Origin: Liquorilactobacillus hordei DSM 19519
GTDB lineage: Bacteria; Bacillota; Bacilli; Lactobacillales; Lactobacillaceae
Direction of reading: 5' to 3'
Assembly (NCBI RefSeq): GCF_019443985.1
Contig: NZ_CP049303.1
Location: 1,550,001-1,614,000, forward strand
DNA length: 64,000 nucleotides
A model generated the notes under the pieces. The model had not been told where the DNA came from, searched no databases, and saw only the letters and a program-made list of their open reading frames with translations. A program made the position numbers and the translations under genes. Position 1 is the first letter of the stretch. Each line of letters opens with the position of its first letter. This document shows positions 42,329 to 52,555 of the stretch, piece by piece.

Positions 42329-43339
42329 ATGCCAACCTCACCTTTAATAAGCGTTATCGTTCCTGTATACAATGTTGCTCCCTTTCTTAGACGATGCCTT
42401 GATTCTATTATCAATCAAATTTATAAAAATATTGAAATAGTATTAGTCAATGATGGTTCAACTGATAATTCAGCAGAAATTTTGAATGAATATAAATTAA
42501 AAGATCCTAGAATAAAAATAATTCAGCAACGAAATGGTGGATTATCAAATGCAAGAAATACTGGAATTTCAAATTCCAAGGGAACATACATAACTTTTAT
42601 CGATTCAGACGATTATGTTTCAAAAGACTACGTTTCTTATCTTTTGAGTCTTCTTCAAAAAAACAATTTCCAATCAAAATTAGCAATATGTTCATTAATG
42701 AATATATTCACGAAAACAAAAACTCAAAAGGATAATGGAAATGGACAAGAAGTTGTGCTTACAGGTAAGGAGTGCATTGAAAAAATGTGCTACCAAGATC
42801 TAGTTGATACTTGTGCTTATGCCAAGTTGGGGGCTCGGGAATTGTACGATAGTGTTAAATTTCCTGAAGGAATGCTCTTTGAAGATATTGCAACAACTTA
42901 TAAATTATTTGACTTGTGTGATACTGTTTGTTGTGGTTTTCAGGCTAAATATTTTTATGTTATTCGTGAAGGCTCAATAGTTACGTCCAACTTTAGTACT
43001 AAGAAATTAGAGTTACTACCCATGACCGACAAAATGGCTAGCTATGTAAGTTCGAAATATCCTGAATTAGCACCGGCAACCCTTCGCCGGCAAGTTTATT
43101 CACGTTTCAGTACTTTAAATCAGATTTTAGCAGATTCAAGCGCTAACGTTCCAAGTCAAAAAAAGGCAATTCTAAATTATTTAAAACTTCATAAAAAGGA
43201 TGTTTTAAGTAATCCCAAAACACCTCAAAGAGATCGAGTTGCCTACTTCTTTTTGAGTTTTGGAATATTAGTCTATAAGTATGCATGGAAATTTTATGAA
43301 TTTTTAAAAACAACCAAAATATTAAATAAAGAAAGTTAA
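42329..43339 (+). CDS. Family 2 glycosyltransferase
   Basis: A 336-residue GT-A fold enzyme adding sugars to a surface polysaccharide or teichoic-type acceptor; the donor and acceptor are not readable. The N-terminus has ISVIVPVYNVAPFLRRCLDSI, then VNDGSTDNSAEIL and the metal-binding DSDDY. The C-terminus carries a hydrophobic stretch near 305-325 that may lie on the membrane. The ATG follows GGAG. It has its own promoter and pairs with the next glycosyltransferase 4 bases later. Base composition is somewhat more AT-rich than its neighbours. Confidence 0.88.
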   Translation: MPTSPLISVIVPVYNVAPFLRRCLDSIINQIYKNIEIVLVNDGSTDNSAEILNEYKLKDPRIKIIQQRNGGLSNARNTGISNSKGTYITFIDSDDYVSKDYVSYLLSLLQKNNFQSKLAICSLMNIFTKTKTQKDNGNGQEVVLTGKECIEKMCYQDLVDTCAYAKLGARELYDSVKFPEGMLFEDIATTYKLFDLCDTVCCGFQAKYFYVIREGSIVTSNFSTKKLELLPMTDKMASYVSSKYPELAPATLRRQVYSRFSTLNQILADSSANVPSQKKAILNYLKLHKKDVLSNPKTPQRDRVAYFFLSFGILVYKYAWKFYEFLKTTKILNKES

Positions 43340-43343
43340 AAAA

Positions 43344-44270
43344 ATGAAAATTTCAATTGTAATGTCAACCTATAATGGTGAAAAATTCGTAATAGAGCAG
43401 TTAGACTCGTTAAGAAATCAAACAGTCTCTGCTAATGAAGTAATTATTGCAGATGATTGTTCCACGGATAATACTGTTTCACTAATTAGTAATTATATCG
43501 CTAAATATAAACTAACTAATTGGTCTGTCCTTGTTAATCAAGAGAATCTAGGCTGGCGTAAAAATTTTATGGAAGCCCTCTGGAAAAGTAATGGGGAGAT
43601 TGTCTTCACTTGTGATCAAGATGATATTTGGCGGCAAGATAAACTCGAAATTATGACAAACTTAATGAATGAACACAAGGAAATAAGCTTGCTGACATCT
43701 AACTACAAAGAATTTTACGATGATGGTCATACCACTATTGGCCCATGGAAAAATGATAAAAAGTTTAAACAAATTACACTGAACAATAACTATTTTCTGG
43801 TGAAAAGCCCAGGCTGCACTCACTGTGTAAGGCGTGACTTAGTTGAATTAAGTAAAAAATACTGGGAGCCCGAGTATCCGCACGATGCATTATTATGGCG
43901 CCTAGCAATTTTCTCTAATGGTCTATATTCTTATACAGATACACTCATCAATTGGCGCAAACACACTACAAGTGCATTTGCTAAGGAGAGTTTTAACCTC
44001 AAAACAATAAGTGAGAAGAAGAAATGGATTAAAATTTCTCAAAATTTTCAAAATACGCTGAAAACATTCATTAAGAATGACGTTTCTAGTGATGTAAATC
44101 ACCAAAAATCTGTTCTTAAACGTAATGATAAGTGGTTATCGACTAGATACGACTTTTACGATTATAAAAGTATTTTGACAGGAATTAAATTGAGTTTCTA
44201 TTGGGATTGTTTTCCACGTTATAGACAATATTTAGGTGATTGGTATCTAATTTTCATTAAAAGAAAGTAA
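43344..44270 (+). CDS. Family 2 glycosyltransferase, rhamnosyltransferase-like
   Basis: A 308-residue GT-A enzyme. The N-terminus ISIVMSTYNGEKFVIEQLDSL, then ADDCSTDNTV and TCDQDD (the DxD equivalent), resembles rhamnosyl- and other sugar transferases of surface polysaccharide clusters. No clear membrane segment is present. It starts 4 bases after the upstream glycosyltransferase with only a weak AAAGAAAG site, so translational coupling is likely. A bidirectional terminator follows, closing the two-gene cassette. Confidence 0.87.
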   Translation: MKISIVMSTYNGEKFVIEQLDSLRNQTVSANEVIIADDCSTDNTVSLISNYIAKYKLTNWSVLVNQENLGWRKNFMEALWKSNGEIVFTCDQDDIWRQDKLEIMTNLMNEHKEISLLTSNYKEFYDDGHTTIGPWKNDKKFKQITLNNNYFLVKSPGCTHCVRRDLVELSKKYWEPEYPHDALLWRLAIFSNGLYSYTDTLINWRKHTTSAFAKESFNLKTISEKKKWIKISQNFQNTLKTFIKNDVSSDVNHQKSVLKRNDKWLSTRYDFYDYKSILTGIKLSFYWDCFPRYRQYLGDWYLIFIKRK

Positions 44271-44298
44271 TTCAGATAAAATTTATTGTTTACCAAAA

Positions 44299-44338
44299 AA
44301 TAAGCTGGGCAAGAAATTAATTTCTTCCTCAGCTTATT
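44299..44338. terminator. Bidirectional terminator between glycosyltransferase and recN
   Basis: AAATAAGCTG/CAGCTTATTT arms with an inner AAGAAA/TTTCTT pairing. A/T-rich flanks lie on both sides. It ends both convergent units. Confidence 0.8.
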
Positions 44339-44392
44339 TATATCCCTATCTTCTACCATTGACAGCACATATTATTTCTTACTGTTCAAAAT

Positions 44393-46075
44393 TCAATTCC
44401 GAATTTTTTCTGCCATTTCAAGTAATTCCTTTGCATGCTCTAAGGACAACTTTGTAATCTCTGTTCCTGCTAACATTCTAGCAATTTCACTTATTCTTTG
44501 TTCTTTATCTAATTTTGCAACTGTTGTTTCCGTTCTTCCTTTTATAACCTTTTTAGTAACAAGATAATGATGATCGCTAATAGCTGCAACTTGTGGTAAA
44601 TGTGTAATACACAGCACTTGAGATAATTTTGCAATCTGACTAATTTTTTCTGCCATTGCTTGAGCCACTCTTCCACTGACCCCCGTATCAACCTCATCAA
44701 AAATAATACTTGTCAAGTTCTTATCTTGTGAAAAAATTGTCTTCAATGCCAACATAATCCGTGAAAGTTCACCACCAGATGCAATCTTCGCCAAAGGACC
44801 ACTAGCTTCTCCTTGGTTAGTTTGAATATAAAATTCCACATTATCGAGACCATTATTGGATAATATTTCTTTATCTGTTGTAAAACGGACCTCAAATCTA
44901 GCCTTATCCATATAAAGAGATCTTAACTGCACTTCAATTTCTTTGGATAATTGTTTTGCAACCCTAACTCTTTCATGACTCAATGACTTTGCAATTTGTA
45001 ATGCATCTTGATACGCACTATCAACGGCTTTTTGCTGGTTCTCACTATCTTCTTCTGTACTTTGCATTTGTGCTAGTTCTTTTTCAATTCTATTATAATA
45101 ATCCATCACTTTCTCGATTGAATTACCATACTTGTGTTCAAGTTGTTTGATTACATCTAACCTTTGATTAGCCTGATTTAACTCATCTTCATTCCATTCC
45201 ATCACATCTAATTCATTTGAAATATCATGAGCAGCATCTTGCATCATGTAAAAAGCATTCGACAAGTTATCTGAAATATTATGCAAGTCTTCGGATAAAT
45301 CACCTATTTTTTGTATAGCCTCAACGGCATCGCCCAAATGACCTAGAAAATCAACTTCATCACCTGAAAGAAGTTCATAACTTTGTGATAATGCCTCACG
45401 AATATTTTGGAAATTTTCTAATCTTTGCTTTTTAATTTCCAGTTCTTCTTCTTCTCCTTGAATCAAATTCGCATCAGTAATTTCTTGGACTTGAAACCGC
45501 AACATATCCAATCTTTGAGCCCATTTTTGTTCATCCGATTGCCTTTTTTTGAGAATTTTCAGCTTATCCCGATAAATCGAAAATAACTTGTCGTATTTAA
45601 GCTTTAAATCCATAGTTTTATTGCTATATTTATCCAAAAGCACGATGTGATTCTCAGGACTCATCAACATTTGATGTTCATTTTGACCATGGATATCGAT
45701 AAGTTGATTTCCAATCTTTTTTAATGCGGTCAGTGTTACTAATGTATTATTGATGCGACAAACACTTCTACCATTGCGATAAAGTTCACGCTGAATAATT
45801 AGCGCATCTTCATCCACTGTAATTCCAAGTTCTTCTGCATCATGTCTTATTTTTACACTCTGTGGCAAACTAAACAAACCTTGCAAAACTGCTTTATTTG
45901 CTCCCTTACGAATAAATTCTTGTGAACCTCTACCACCTGCTAAGAGCCCTAATGCATCAATTACGATTGACTTACCAGCCCCTGTTTCCCCCGTTAAAAC
46001 TGTCATTTTAGATTCAAAATTTATATCAAGTTTTTCAATGATGGCAAAATCTCTAATCATTAATTCGCGTAACAT
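44393..46075 (-). CDS. recN: DNA repair protein RecN
   Basis: A 560-residue SMC-like ATPase for double-strand break repair. Walker A GETGAGKS is near residue 30, long coiled-coil arms occupy about 155-365, and the C-terminal lobe has the ABC signature ASGGELSRIMLALK followed by Walker B IIFDEVDTGVSG. The ATG follows AGGAATG. It lies 15 bases after argR at the end of the folD-xse-ispA-tlyA-argR-recN run, a classic Bacillota order. Confidence 0.97.
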   Translation of the reverse strand: MLRELMIRDFAIIEKLDINFESKMTVLTGETGAGKSIVIDALGLLAGGRGSQEFIRKGANKAVLQGLFSLPQSVKIRHDAEELGITVDEDALIIQRELYRNGRSVCRINNTLVTLTALKKIGNQLIDIHGQNEHQMLMSPENHIVLLDKYSNKTMDLKLKYDKLFSIYRDKLKILKKRQSDEQKWAQRLDMLRFQVQEITDANLIQGEEEELEIKKQRLENFQNIREALSQSYELLSGDEVDFLGHLGDAVEAIQKIGDLSEDLHNISDNLSNAFYMMQDAAHDISNELDVMEWNEDELNQANQRLDVIKQLEHKYGNSIEKVMDYYNRIEKELAQMQSTEEDSENQQKAVDSAYQDALQIAKSLSHERVRVAKQLSKEIEVQLRSLYMDKARFEVRFTTDKEILSNNGLDNVEFYIQTNQGEASGPLAKIASGGELSRIMLALKTIFSQDKNLTSIIFDEVDTGVSGRVAQAMAEKISQIAKLSQVLCITHLPQVAAISDHHYLVTKKVIKGRTETTVAKLDKEQRISEIARMLAGTEITKLSLEHAKELLEMAEKIRN

Positions 46076-46090
46076 TTCATCATTCCTTTA

Positions 46091-46543
46091 TTAGTTGGTC
46101 ATCTCAAGGATTAATTCCTGTGTTGCTTTAGCTTCACTAACAGATTTAGAAATTACCAAAACAGTATCATCGTCCCCTAGCGTACCAAAAACCGATTCAT
46201 AACGCATCTGATCTATTAAGCTCGCTATCACAGGACCGTTCCCTGGCGAAACTTTGATTAGCAAGAATTCATTTTGAATGCGAGAGGATAAATATGCACT
46301 TTTTAATGTATTTCGTAATTTTTTTTCTGAATTTAGTTTTTTCTCCGTGGGAAGACTATATTGGTACTCACCAGTTGAAGTTGGTAATTTTATCAGCTGC
46401 ATCTCTTTCACATCACGTGAAATTGTTGCTTGTGTGACATCAATCCCTTGTTCATTCAAAAGCTCAACGATGTCTTCTTGCCTATCAATACTATACTGTA
46501 ACAATAAATCTTTTATCGCTTTTTGTCGCTCTTTTTTACGCAT
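46091..46543 (-). CDS. argR: Arginine repressor ArgR
   Basis: A 150-residue hexameric regulator of arginine metabolism. The N-terminal winged helix has DIVELLNEQGIDVTQATISRD, and the C-terminal oligomerisation and arginine-binding domain has the GTLGDDDTVLVI loop. I start at the ATG at 46541-46543 (MRKKERQKA), with GGTGA upstream; the open frame runs 10 codons further upstream without a site. In this operon the ArgR next to recN is the one usually described as AhrC. Confidence 0.95.
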   Translation of the reverse strand: MRKKERQKAIKDLLLQYSIDRQEDIVELLNEQGIDVTQATISRDVKEMQLIKLPTSTGEYQYSLPTEKKLNSEKKLRNTLKSAYLSSRIQNEFLLIKVSPGNGPVIASLIDQMRYESVFGTLGDDDTVLVISKSVSEAKATQELILEMTN

Positions 46544-46637
46544 AACAATCACCAGTCCCCCACATTTATTCATAATTTATTATTATAATAGCTTATTTTG
46601 AATAAATATTAAAGAAAAAGCTTATAAAAATTAATGA

Positions 46638-47453
46638 TTATTTGCCAAAAACTGTATATGCGGACTCAACTAGTTCCTGATTATTGATTTTAGTTCTATT
46701 AACACCTTTGGTAGAAACTTTTCTCAAATGACAAATAAATTCAATGTTGCCTTCGCCTCCTGTGATTGGAGAAAAATCAACTCCACAAACATCAAAATTA
46801 GACTGTAAAGCAAAATTGATAATTTTATCCAACACTGCCAAATGAACTTTCTTATCTCTTACAATCCCTTTTTTCCCTACATTAGACTTTCCAGCTTCAA
46901 ATTGAGGTTTAATTAAAGCAATTACATCCCCTGAACTTTGTAAAATCGAGTGTAACGGAGGTAAAATCAATTCAAGCGAAATAAAAGAAACATCTATTGT
47001 GGCAAAATTAGGTATTCCATGGGTAAAATCCGTTGGTTTGCTGTATCTAAAATTCGTATTCTCCATGACAATCACCCGTGGATCCTGCCTAATTTTCCAT
47101 GCTAATTGATTTGTTCCGACATCCAATGCATAGCTCATTTTTGCGCCATTTTGCAGCGCAACATCTGTAAATCCACCAGTGGATGAACCAATATCAAGTA
47201 CCGTTTTATCCTTGATTTCTGCATCAAAAACTCTGAGTGCCTTCTCGAGCTTATATCCGCCTCGACTCACATAGGGCATCTTCTTGCCCTTGAAATGTAA
47301 TTCAGTTTCACTATCAATCTTCATTCCTGGCTTATCTAAGCGTTCTTCATTTTCACCTAATATTTCTCCAGCCATTACAGCTCGCTTAGCTTGTTCACGT
47401 GTGTCAAAAAGACCTTGTTGAACAAGTAATACGTCAACTCGTTCTTTTTTCAT
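46638..47453 (-). CDS. tlyA: TlyA-family rRNA methyltransferase
   Basis: A 271-residue protein with an N-terminal S4 RNA-binding domain (residues 1-65, RVDVLLVQQGLFDTREQAKRAVMAG) and a C-terminal FtsJ-like methyltransferase domain with DIGSSTGGFTDVAL and ALIKPQFEAG. Homologues 2'-O-methylate rRNA; the old annotation is hemolysin A, which is doubtful. It overlaps the ispA stop by 4 bases and precedes argR. The ATG lies at the end of ispA with AAGGGGAAGG upstream, supporting coupling. Confidence 0.94.
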   Translation of the reverse strand: MKKERVDVLLVQQGLFDTREQAKRAVMAGEILGENEERLDKPGMKIDSETELHFKGKKMPYVSRGGYKLEKALRVFDAEIKDKTVLDIGSSTGGFTDVALQNGAKMSYALDVGTNQLAWKIRQDPRVIVMENTNFRYSKPTDFTHGIPNFATIDVSFISLELILPPLHSILQSSGDVIALIKPQFEAGKSNVGKKGIVRDKKVHLAVLDKIINFALQSNFDVCGVDFSPITGGEGNIEFICHLRKVSTKGVNRTKINNQELVESAYTVFGK

Positions 47454-48337
47454 TTACTATCCTTCCCCTTAAAATATTCCAAAAAGTCAGCTAAGATACT
47501 CTCGTCAGCATTTAACTTTACCAATATCTTGTGAGCTTCTTCAATTGATTGCTCCAAACTTTGATAGGCACCATCAAGACCTAATATTCCCGGGTATGTG
47601 TTTTTATTTTCAATTTCATCTTTATGAACCGCTTTTCCCATCTCTTTCGTTGTAGAGACCACATCTAAGATGTCATCATATATTTGAAAAGCTAGACCGA
47701 AAGAGGCACCAAAATTCACTAATAAATCCAATTCATTATCCTTTGCTTCACTAAGTATGCCTCCCGCTTGGCAAGCATACTTTAATAAGGCACCAGTTTT
47801 TCTTTCATGAACTTTCTTCAACTGCTCAAGATTTAATGTCTTGCGTTCACCTTCTATATCTGCAACCTGTCCACTAACCATTCCCTCTGGACCAGCTGCC
47901 TCAGCTAATACTGCTATTAAGTCTATTTTGCTTTTTGAATTTAAACCCGTTCTTGTAATCCAATCGAATGCAAGGGTCAATAAACCATCACCGGCTAAAA
48001 CTGCCTCAGCTTGTCCAAAGACTTTATGATTTGTTGCCTTGCCTCTTCTAAGATCATCATTATCCATCTCGGGTAAATCATCATGGATCAATGAGTATGT
48101 ATGTAATAGCTCAAGACTACCTGCAACAGCTAATACATCATTATCAATTGGTCTGTTATAAAATGAACAAATCGCCATAATTATCAAGGGCCTGATCCTT
48201 TTTCCACCAATTTCAACAGAATAGGCCATTGCATCTTTCAAAGTTTTTTCCGCTGATAAATTATTCAAAAAAGCTGCAGTGTTTTGTTCGAATTTAGGCA
48301 ACATATTATTTTGAAAATCCTGCATTCTATTATTCAT
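47450..48337 (-). CDS. ispA: Polyprenyl (farnesyl/geranyl) diphosphate synthase
   Basis: A 295-residue trans-prenyltransferase joining IPP and DMAPP, supplying undecaprenyl and quinone chains. The first Asp-rich motif is DDLPEMDND and the second DDILD, both intact. The start is the ATG at 48335-48337, which overlaps the xseB stop by 8 bases (translational coupling); an upstream extension of 12 codons is inside xseB. The usual bacterial length of 290 or so fits this choice. It lies between xseB and tlyA. Confidence 0.95.
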   Translation of the reverse strand: MNNRMQDFQNNMLPKFEQNTAAFLNNLSAEKTLKDAMAYSVEIGGKRIRPLIIMAICSFYNRPIDNDVLAVAGSLELLHTYSLIHDDLPEMDNDDLRRGKATNHKVFGQAEAVLAGDGLLTLAFDWITRTGLNSKSKIDLIAVLAEAAGPEGMVSGQVADIEGERKTLNLEQLKKVHERKTGALLKYACQAGGILSEAKDNELDLLVNFGASFGLAFQIYDDILDVVSTTKEMGKAVHKDEIENKNTYPGILGLDGAYQSLEQSIEEAHKILVKLNADESILADFLEYFKGKDSK

Positions 48338-48560
48338 CTGCTGAGTCTCTTTCAAATTCCATTTCATTTCCATCTTTATCCATTACTTTTGCAAGTGTTT
48401 TTTCAGCATTTTCAAGTGTTTTTTGTAATTCATTGCTGAGAGAAACACCTTTTTGAAATTGCTCTAAAGCTTGTTCTAATGGCACATCACCTTGCTCAAG
48501 TTTTTGTACGATTTCTTCCAAATTTTTCAGATTATCTTCAAAACTAGTTTTTTCAGTCAT
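48330..48560 (-). CDS. xseB: Exodeoxyribonuclease VII small subunit
   Basis: A 76-residue helical subunit that pairs with XseA to degrade single-stranded DNA into acid-soluble fragments. The motif [29 protein letters not shown] is the family hallmark, seen in residues 6-34. The start overlaps the xseA stop by 8 bases and the end overlaps ispA, so all three are coupled. Confidence 0.96.
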   Translation of the reverse strand: MTEKTSFEDNLKNLEEIVQKLEQGDVPLEQALEQFQKGVSLSNELQKTLENAEKTLAKVMDKDGNEMEFERDSADE

Positions 48561-49905
48561 TATTATTCATCCTCCTCAATTCCAATACTTTTGTTTTAAT
48601 ACTCCCATTGTACAAATGGATATCGATTACATCATTCTTATTGAGTTGTTCAACAGATTTTATAATTTTTTGATTACTGTCAGATACATAGCTATATCCA
48701 CGACCCATAATTTTTAATGGACTTAGCATATCTAAATCAGAAATTGCTTTGGTCAATCTTTGCTCATTTTTTTTAAAACAATCGTTAATCGCACGGTTAA
48801 GTTGTCGTGTTACATATTCAACTTTTGAATTATATAAATGAACCATTTCAAAAGGTGCTTGTTCTTGTAATTTTTGTATCAAAAATCGAGCTATTTTTTC
48901 ATTCTTAGTTAAGTTTTGTTGAAGTACTTGCTGAGAACGACTTTTTAGATAATCAATCTTTTGCAAATAACCTTCATAAAGCCTGCCAGGTTGTTGAAAA
49001 ACATACGACTTAGTCAATTTATCAACTAATTGTTTTTTAAGCTTGATTCTAGATTGCATATTTTGCAATAATCTGATTCGTAATTGTTCGATTTTCAAAA
49101 GTTCATCACTTAAGACCGGTACAGCTAATTCAGCAGCAGCAGTTGGAGTAGCTGCTCTAACATCTGCAACCAAATCTGCAATTGTCGTATCAGTTTCATG
49201 ACCTACAGAAGATATTATTGGAATCTGACATTCAAAAATAGCCCTCGCAACAATTTCTTCATTAAATGGCCATAAATCTTCAATTGATCCACCACCACGT
49301 CCAATTATTAATGTATCAAATTCACCAATTTCTTGAACTTGATGAATTCGTGCAACAATATCAACCGCAGCATTATCACCTTGAACAAGCGCTGGAAACA
49401 AGACAATCTGAGCAATCGGATAACGTCGTCTAACTGTAGTCATTATATCCTTAATAACGGCTCCAGAAGGACTCGTGATTACCGCAATTTTACGTGGAAA
49501 TCTTGGAAGAAATTTCTTTTCAACTCCAAACAAGCCCTCTTGTGAGAGCTTCTTCTTTAATTGCTCATACGCTTGATACAAAGCACCGATTCCGTCCGGC
49601 TCCATCTTTTCAATATATATCTGGTATCCTCCACTTGCTTCATAAAGTGAAATTCGGCCAACTACGAGGACCTTCATTCCCTCTTCTGGTTTGAATTTAA
49701 CTTTATCGAAAGCTGATCTAAACATAATTGCATTTATTTTCGCATGTTCATCTTTAAGACTAAAATATTGATGTGCATTAGGACGAGGACGATAATTTGA
49801 AATTTCTCCAGTTAAGTACACTTTGCCTAGGTATGGATCAGCATCAAATTTTCGCTTCAAATATTTTGTCAGTGAGCTCACTGTTAAGTACGTCTTTTCT
49901 GACAC
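48553..49905 (-). CDS. xseA: Exodeoxyribonuclease VII large subunit
   Basis: A 450-residue nuclease acting on single-stranded DNA from both ends. The N-terminal OB domain (residues 1-100, [22 protein letters not shown]), the catalytic core with [10 protein letters not shown], the [16 protein letters not shown] block and [16 protein letters not shown], and a long coiled-coil near 265-370 are all seen. It follows folD with a 3-base gap, in the standard folD-xseA-xseB order. Confidence 0.97.
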   Translation of the reverse strand: MSEKTYLTVSSLTKYLKRKFDADPYLGKVYLTGEISNYRPRPNAHQYFSLKDEHAKINAIMFRSAFDKVKFKPEEGMKVLVVGRISLYEASGGYQIYIEKMEPDGIGALYQAYEQLKKKLSQEGLFGVEKKFLPRFPRKIAVITSPSGAVIKDIMTTVRRRYPIAQIVLFPALVQGDNAAVDIVARIHQVQEIGEFDTLIIGRGGGSIEDLWPFNEEIVARAIFECQIPIISSVGHETDTTIADLVADVRAATPTAAAELAVPVLSDELLKIEQLRIRLLQNMQSRIKLKKQLVDKLTKSYVFQQPGRLYEGYLQKIDYLKSRSQQVLQQNLTKNEKIARFLIQKLQEQAPFEMVHLYNSKVEYVTRQLNRAINDCFKKNEQRLTKAISDLDMLSPLKIMGRGYSYVSDSNQKIIKSVEQLNKNDVIDIHLYNGSIKTKVLELRRMNNND

Positions 49906-49908
49906 TAT

Positions 49909-50760
49909 TTACCCTCCAATTTTTCTTTCAGCAAACCTAACTGTCTGTTCCAACAACATCGCAATGGTCATCGGTCCTACACCTCCAGGAACTGGTGTAA
50001 TCGCCGTGGCTATCGGCTCAACTTCTGTAAAATCAACGTCACCAACTAATTTTCCTGCTGCATTACGATTCATTCCAACATCAACTACAACCACTCCAGG
50101 TTTAACATCCGCTTTTTTAATAAATTCTGCCCGTCCAATTGCAACAATCAAAATATCTGCCTGCTGTGTCAATTCACGTAAATTTGAAGTTTTACTATGA
50201 GTAATTGTAACAGTTGCATCTGCATTCAATAATAATGCTGCCATTGGTCGACCAACAATATTACTGCGACCAACAATAACAACATGTTTCCCTGCAACAT
50301 TAATCTGGTGTTCAGCCAATAATCTCATAATACCATGTGGTGTACATGGTAACGATTGAGGATCATTAAGGAAGAGTTGCCCCACATTTAATGGATGAAA
50401 TCCGTCAACATCCTTTATCGGATTAATTGCTGCAGTTATTTTCGCAGCATTAATTTGTGGAGGTAATGGCAATTGAACTAAAATTCCATGCACCTTTGGA
50501 TCAACATTCAACTTAGTAATCAGTTCCAACAACTCTTCTTCGGTTGTTGTATCTGGAAATTTGAAATCTTGTGTAGCAAGTCCGATTTCTGCCGCTGCAC
50601 GATGCTTGTTGCGTACATATATTTGGCTTGCGTTATCAGAACCTACCAAGATAACTGCCAGTGCAGGAATTATCCCCCGTGCCCGTAATAGAACTGTTCG
50701 TTGTTTTAATTGTTGCCTGATTTTATGTGAAAGCGCTCGTCCGTCTATAATCTCTGTCAT
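49909..50760 (-). CDS. folD: Methylenetetrahydrofolate dehydrogenase / cyclohydrolase
   Basis: A 283-residue bifunctional NADP enzyme converting 5,10-methylene-THF to 10-formyl-THF for purine and fMet synthesis. The N-terminal folate domain has the catalytic Lys region in YVRNKHRAA and GILVQLPLP; the Rossmann domain shows VVGRSNIVGRP and the end is TPVPGGVGPMT. The ATG follows AGGATG. It heads the folD-xse-ispA-tlyA-argR-recN unit after the nusB terminator. Confidence 0.97.
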   Translation of the reverse strand: MTEIIDGRALSHKIRQQLKQRTVLLRARGIIPALAVILVGSDNASQIYVRNKHRAAAEIGLATQDFKFPDTTTEEELLELITKLNVDPKVHGILVQLPLPPQINAAKITAAINPIKDVDGFHPLNVGQLFLNDPQSLPCTPHGIMRLLAEHQINVAGKHVVIVGRSNIVGRPMAALLLNADATVTITHSKTSNLRELTQQADILIVAIGRAEFIKKADVKPGVVVVDVGMNRNAAGKLVGDVDFTEVEPIATAITPVPGGVGPMTIAMLLEQTVRFAERKIGG

Positions 50761-50906
50761 TATTATTCATCCTACCTTATGTAAAAATTATTAAGCACCT
50801 TCATGCCTATATCTGCATTCCATTTTAGCATATCTCGCCAGTATTTTTTCAGATTGATTTAATTATTAATTAACTGAAATTTCCACTCTAATCGATACAT
50901 AACAGA

Positions 50907-50940
50907 AAAACACCTAGACCTATAATAGTCCAGATGTTTT
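50907..50940 (-). terminator. Terminator after nusB
   Basis: 13-bp stem with two wobble pairs: AAAACACCTAGAC (50907-50919) and GTCCAGATGTTTT (50928-50940), on the minus strand followed by a run of Ts. It separates nusB from folD. Confidence 0.75.
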
Positions 50941-51009
50941 AAAATTTAACTATTGATACTGTCGCACGCAGTTACGTTTGACTATCTAAATAACTTGATT
51001 GAAAATGTA

Positions 51010-51408
51010 TTATTGAATCAAGTTTGAAAGCACACCATTAACAAAGCGACGCGACTTCTCATCACTAAATTCCTTTGTTAACTCTAAGGCCTCATTTATC
51101 GCAACCCTATTCGGAATATCTTCGATGTTCTGAATCTCAAAAATTGCTAAACGTAAAACAATTATATCTATCTTATTGAGACGTGCAAGCGTCCAACCCT
51201 TACCCAAAAATCTTTGAATAGTTCCATCAAGATCCGATTTTTTCTCGTTAACACCAGTAACTAAAGTATGAACATAACCTGGAACTTGTTCGGTTTCTTT
51301 CTCTTCATCTTTAACCTGATAATATAACTCATCAATAGCAATATCTTGATTACTCTCCAACGCAAATAACATTTGAAAAGCTATCTTGCGCATCTCATGT
51401 CTACTCAT
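51010..51408 (-). CDS. nusB: Transcription antitermination factor NusB
   Basis: A 132-residue helical RNA-binding protein that, with NusE, antiterminates rRNA transcription. SRHEMRKIAFQMLFALE at the N-terminus, then the central LDKIDIIVLRLAIFEI-type stretch and RVAINEALELTKEF are diagnostic. Either the GTG at 51414 or the ATG at 51408 can start; the ATG is chosen from family length. It lies at the end of an efp-Asp23-nusB unit and overlaps or abuts the upstream stop. Confidence 0.95.
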   Translation of the reverse strand: MSRHEMRKIAFQMLFALESNQDIAIDELYYQVKDEEKETEQVPGYVHTLVTGVNEKKSDLDGTIQRFLGKGWTLARLNKIDIIVLRLAIFEIQNIEDIPNRVAINEALELTKEFSDEKSRRFVNGVLSNLIQ

Positions 51409-51410
51409 AG

Positions 51411-51845
51411 TCACTTTTCGCCACCATTTTCCCCATCAAATAAATTGTTAGGATCAACGGTCGAAACTTGCTTCTCAGGAACAACACCTTGAACATAAAC
51501 ATCCACTGTTGCTAATTCTAATCCAGTCATAAATAATAATTGTTGCTTGACCTTTTCTTGAATTTCAGATGCAACTTTTGGAACCGAAACACCATAGTTC
51601 AAAAAAACATAAATCTCAACAGTCAGCGTTTCCATTGATTGACCAAGCTTGACTCCCTTACCACGGCTTTTACGACCAAAGAGTTCATTTACACTATTTG
51701 CAAGTGATCCTCGCATTGAATAAACACCATCAACTTGGCTCGCAGCAATCCCAACAATTACCTCGATTACCTCAGGTGCAATTCCAATTTGTCCTAATGT
51801 TGCTTCTTTACTTTCTATAAAAATGTTATTATTTTCTGCCATCAT
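51411..51845 (-). CDS. Asp23/Gls24-family (YqhY-like) protein
   Basis: A 144-residue soluble protein of the alkaline-shock family, beside efp and nusB in most Bacillota. Its role is unclear; in Bacillus yqhY is linked to fatty acid synthesis control. The conserved stretch IAPEVIEVIVGIAASQVDGVYSMRG and VEIYVFLNYGVSVPKVASEIQ are seen. The start is one of two adjacent ATGs at 51845 and 51842, both served by AGGAGG; the frame runs 14 codons upstream into efp but without a site. The end overlaps nusB. Confidence 0.92.
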   Translation of the reverse strand: MMAENNNIFIESKEATLGQIGIAPEVIEVIVGIAASQVDGVYSMRGSLANSVNELFGRKSRGKGVKLGQSMETLTVEIYVFLNYGVSVPKVASEIQEKVKQQLLFMTGLELATVDVYVQGVVPEKQVSTVDPNNLFDGENGGEK

Positions 51846-51861
51846 CGAGACCTCCTTTGAT

Positions 51862-52419
51862 TTAGGCGCGAGAAATATAACTGCCATCTTGTGTGTTGAT
51901 TGTTAGTACGTCTCCCTCATTAATGAAAAATGGAACTTGCACAACCAATCCAGTCTCAAGGGTAGCAGGTTTCGAACCACCAGAAGCAGTATCTCCCTTA
52001 ATTCCTGGTTCTGTAGCAGTAACTTCAAGGTCAACCGTGTTTGGCAAATCCACCCCAAGTGTTTCAGAACCAAACATAATAATATTTATTACCATATTTT
52101 CTTTCAAATAATTTAATTCTTCTTTTACACGTTCTTCTGGCAACTCAAGTTGTTCATATGTCTCCATATCCATAAATACAAGACTTGCGCCATCAGCATA
52201 AAGGTACTGCATTTTCTTGTTATCAATTTGTGCTCTCTCTACTTTTTCACCCGCACGAAATGTTTTTTCTTGGACAGCACCACTACGCAAATTTTTAAGT
52301 TTTGAACGCACAAAAGCTGAACCTTTTCCAGGTTTAACATGTTGAAATTCAACAACACGCCAAATTTCCCCATCAACTAAAATTGTTAAACCATTCTTAA
52401 AATCATTTACTGAAATCAT
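51862..52419 (-). CDS. efp: Elongation factor P
   Basis: A 185-residue tRNA-shaped factor rescuing ribosomes stalled at polyproline. The three beta domains start with [20 protein letters not shown]. The modifiable Lys sits in the loop [12 protein letters not shown], and the C-terminal domain has the [16 protein letters not shown] block. The ATG follows AGGAGG. It is followed by the Asp23 gene and nusB and lies downstream of pepP, a conserved pepP-efp order. Confidence 0.98.
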   Translation of the reverse strand: MISVNDFKNGLTILVDGEIWRVVEFQHVKPGKGSAFVRSKLKNLRSGAVQEKTFRAGEKVERAQIDNKKMQYLYADGASLVFMDMETYEQLELPEERVKEELNYLKENMVINIIMFGSETLGVDLPNTVDLEVTATEPGIKGDTASGGSKPATLETGLVVQVPFFINEGDVLTINTQDGSYISRA

Positions 52420-52555
52420 TGTAATCCTCCTACGAATTATATCTCTGGGCAGTTGCTTTTAAAATTATTTTACCATAATCATCACATAAAACTTCCCCAG
52501 AATAATAGAATACATTTTATAATAGCAACACTTAGTGTAAAAAAGCAAGTTTATC

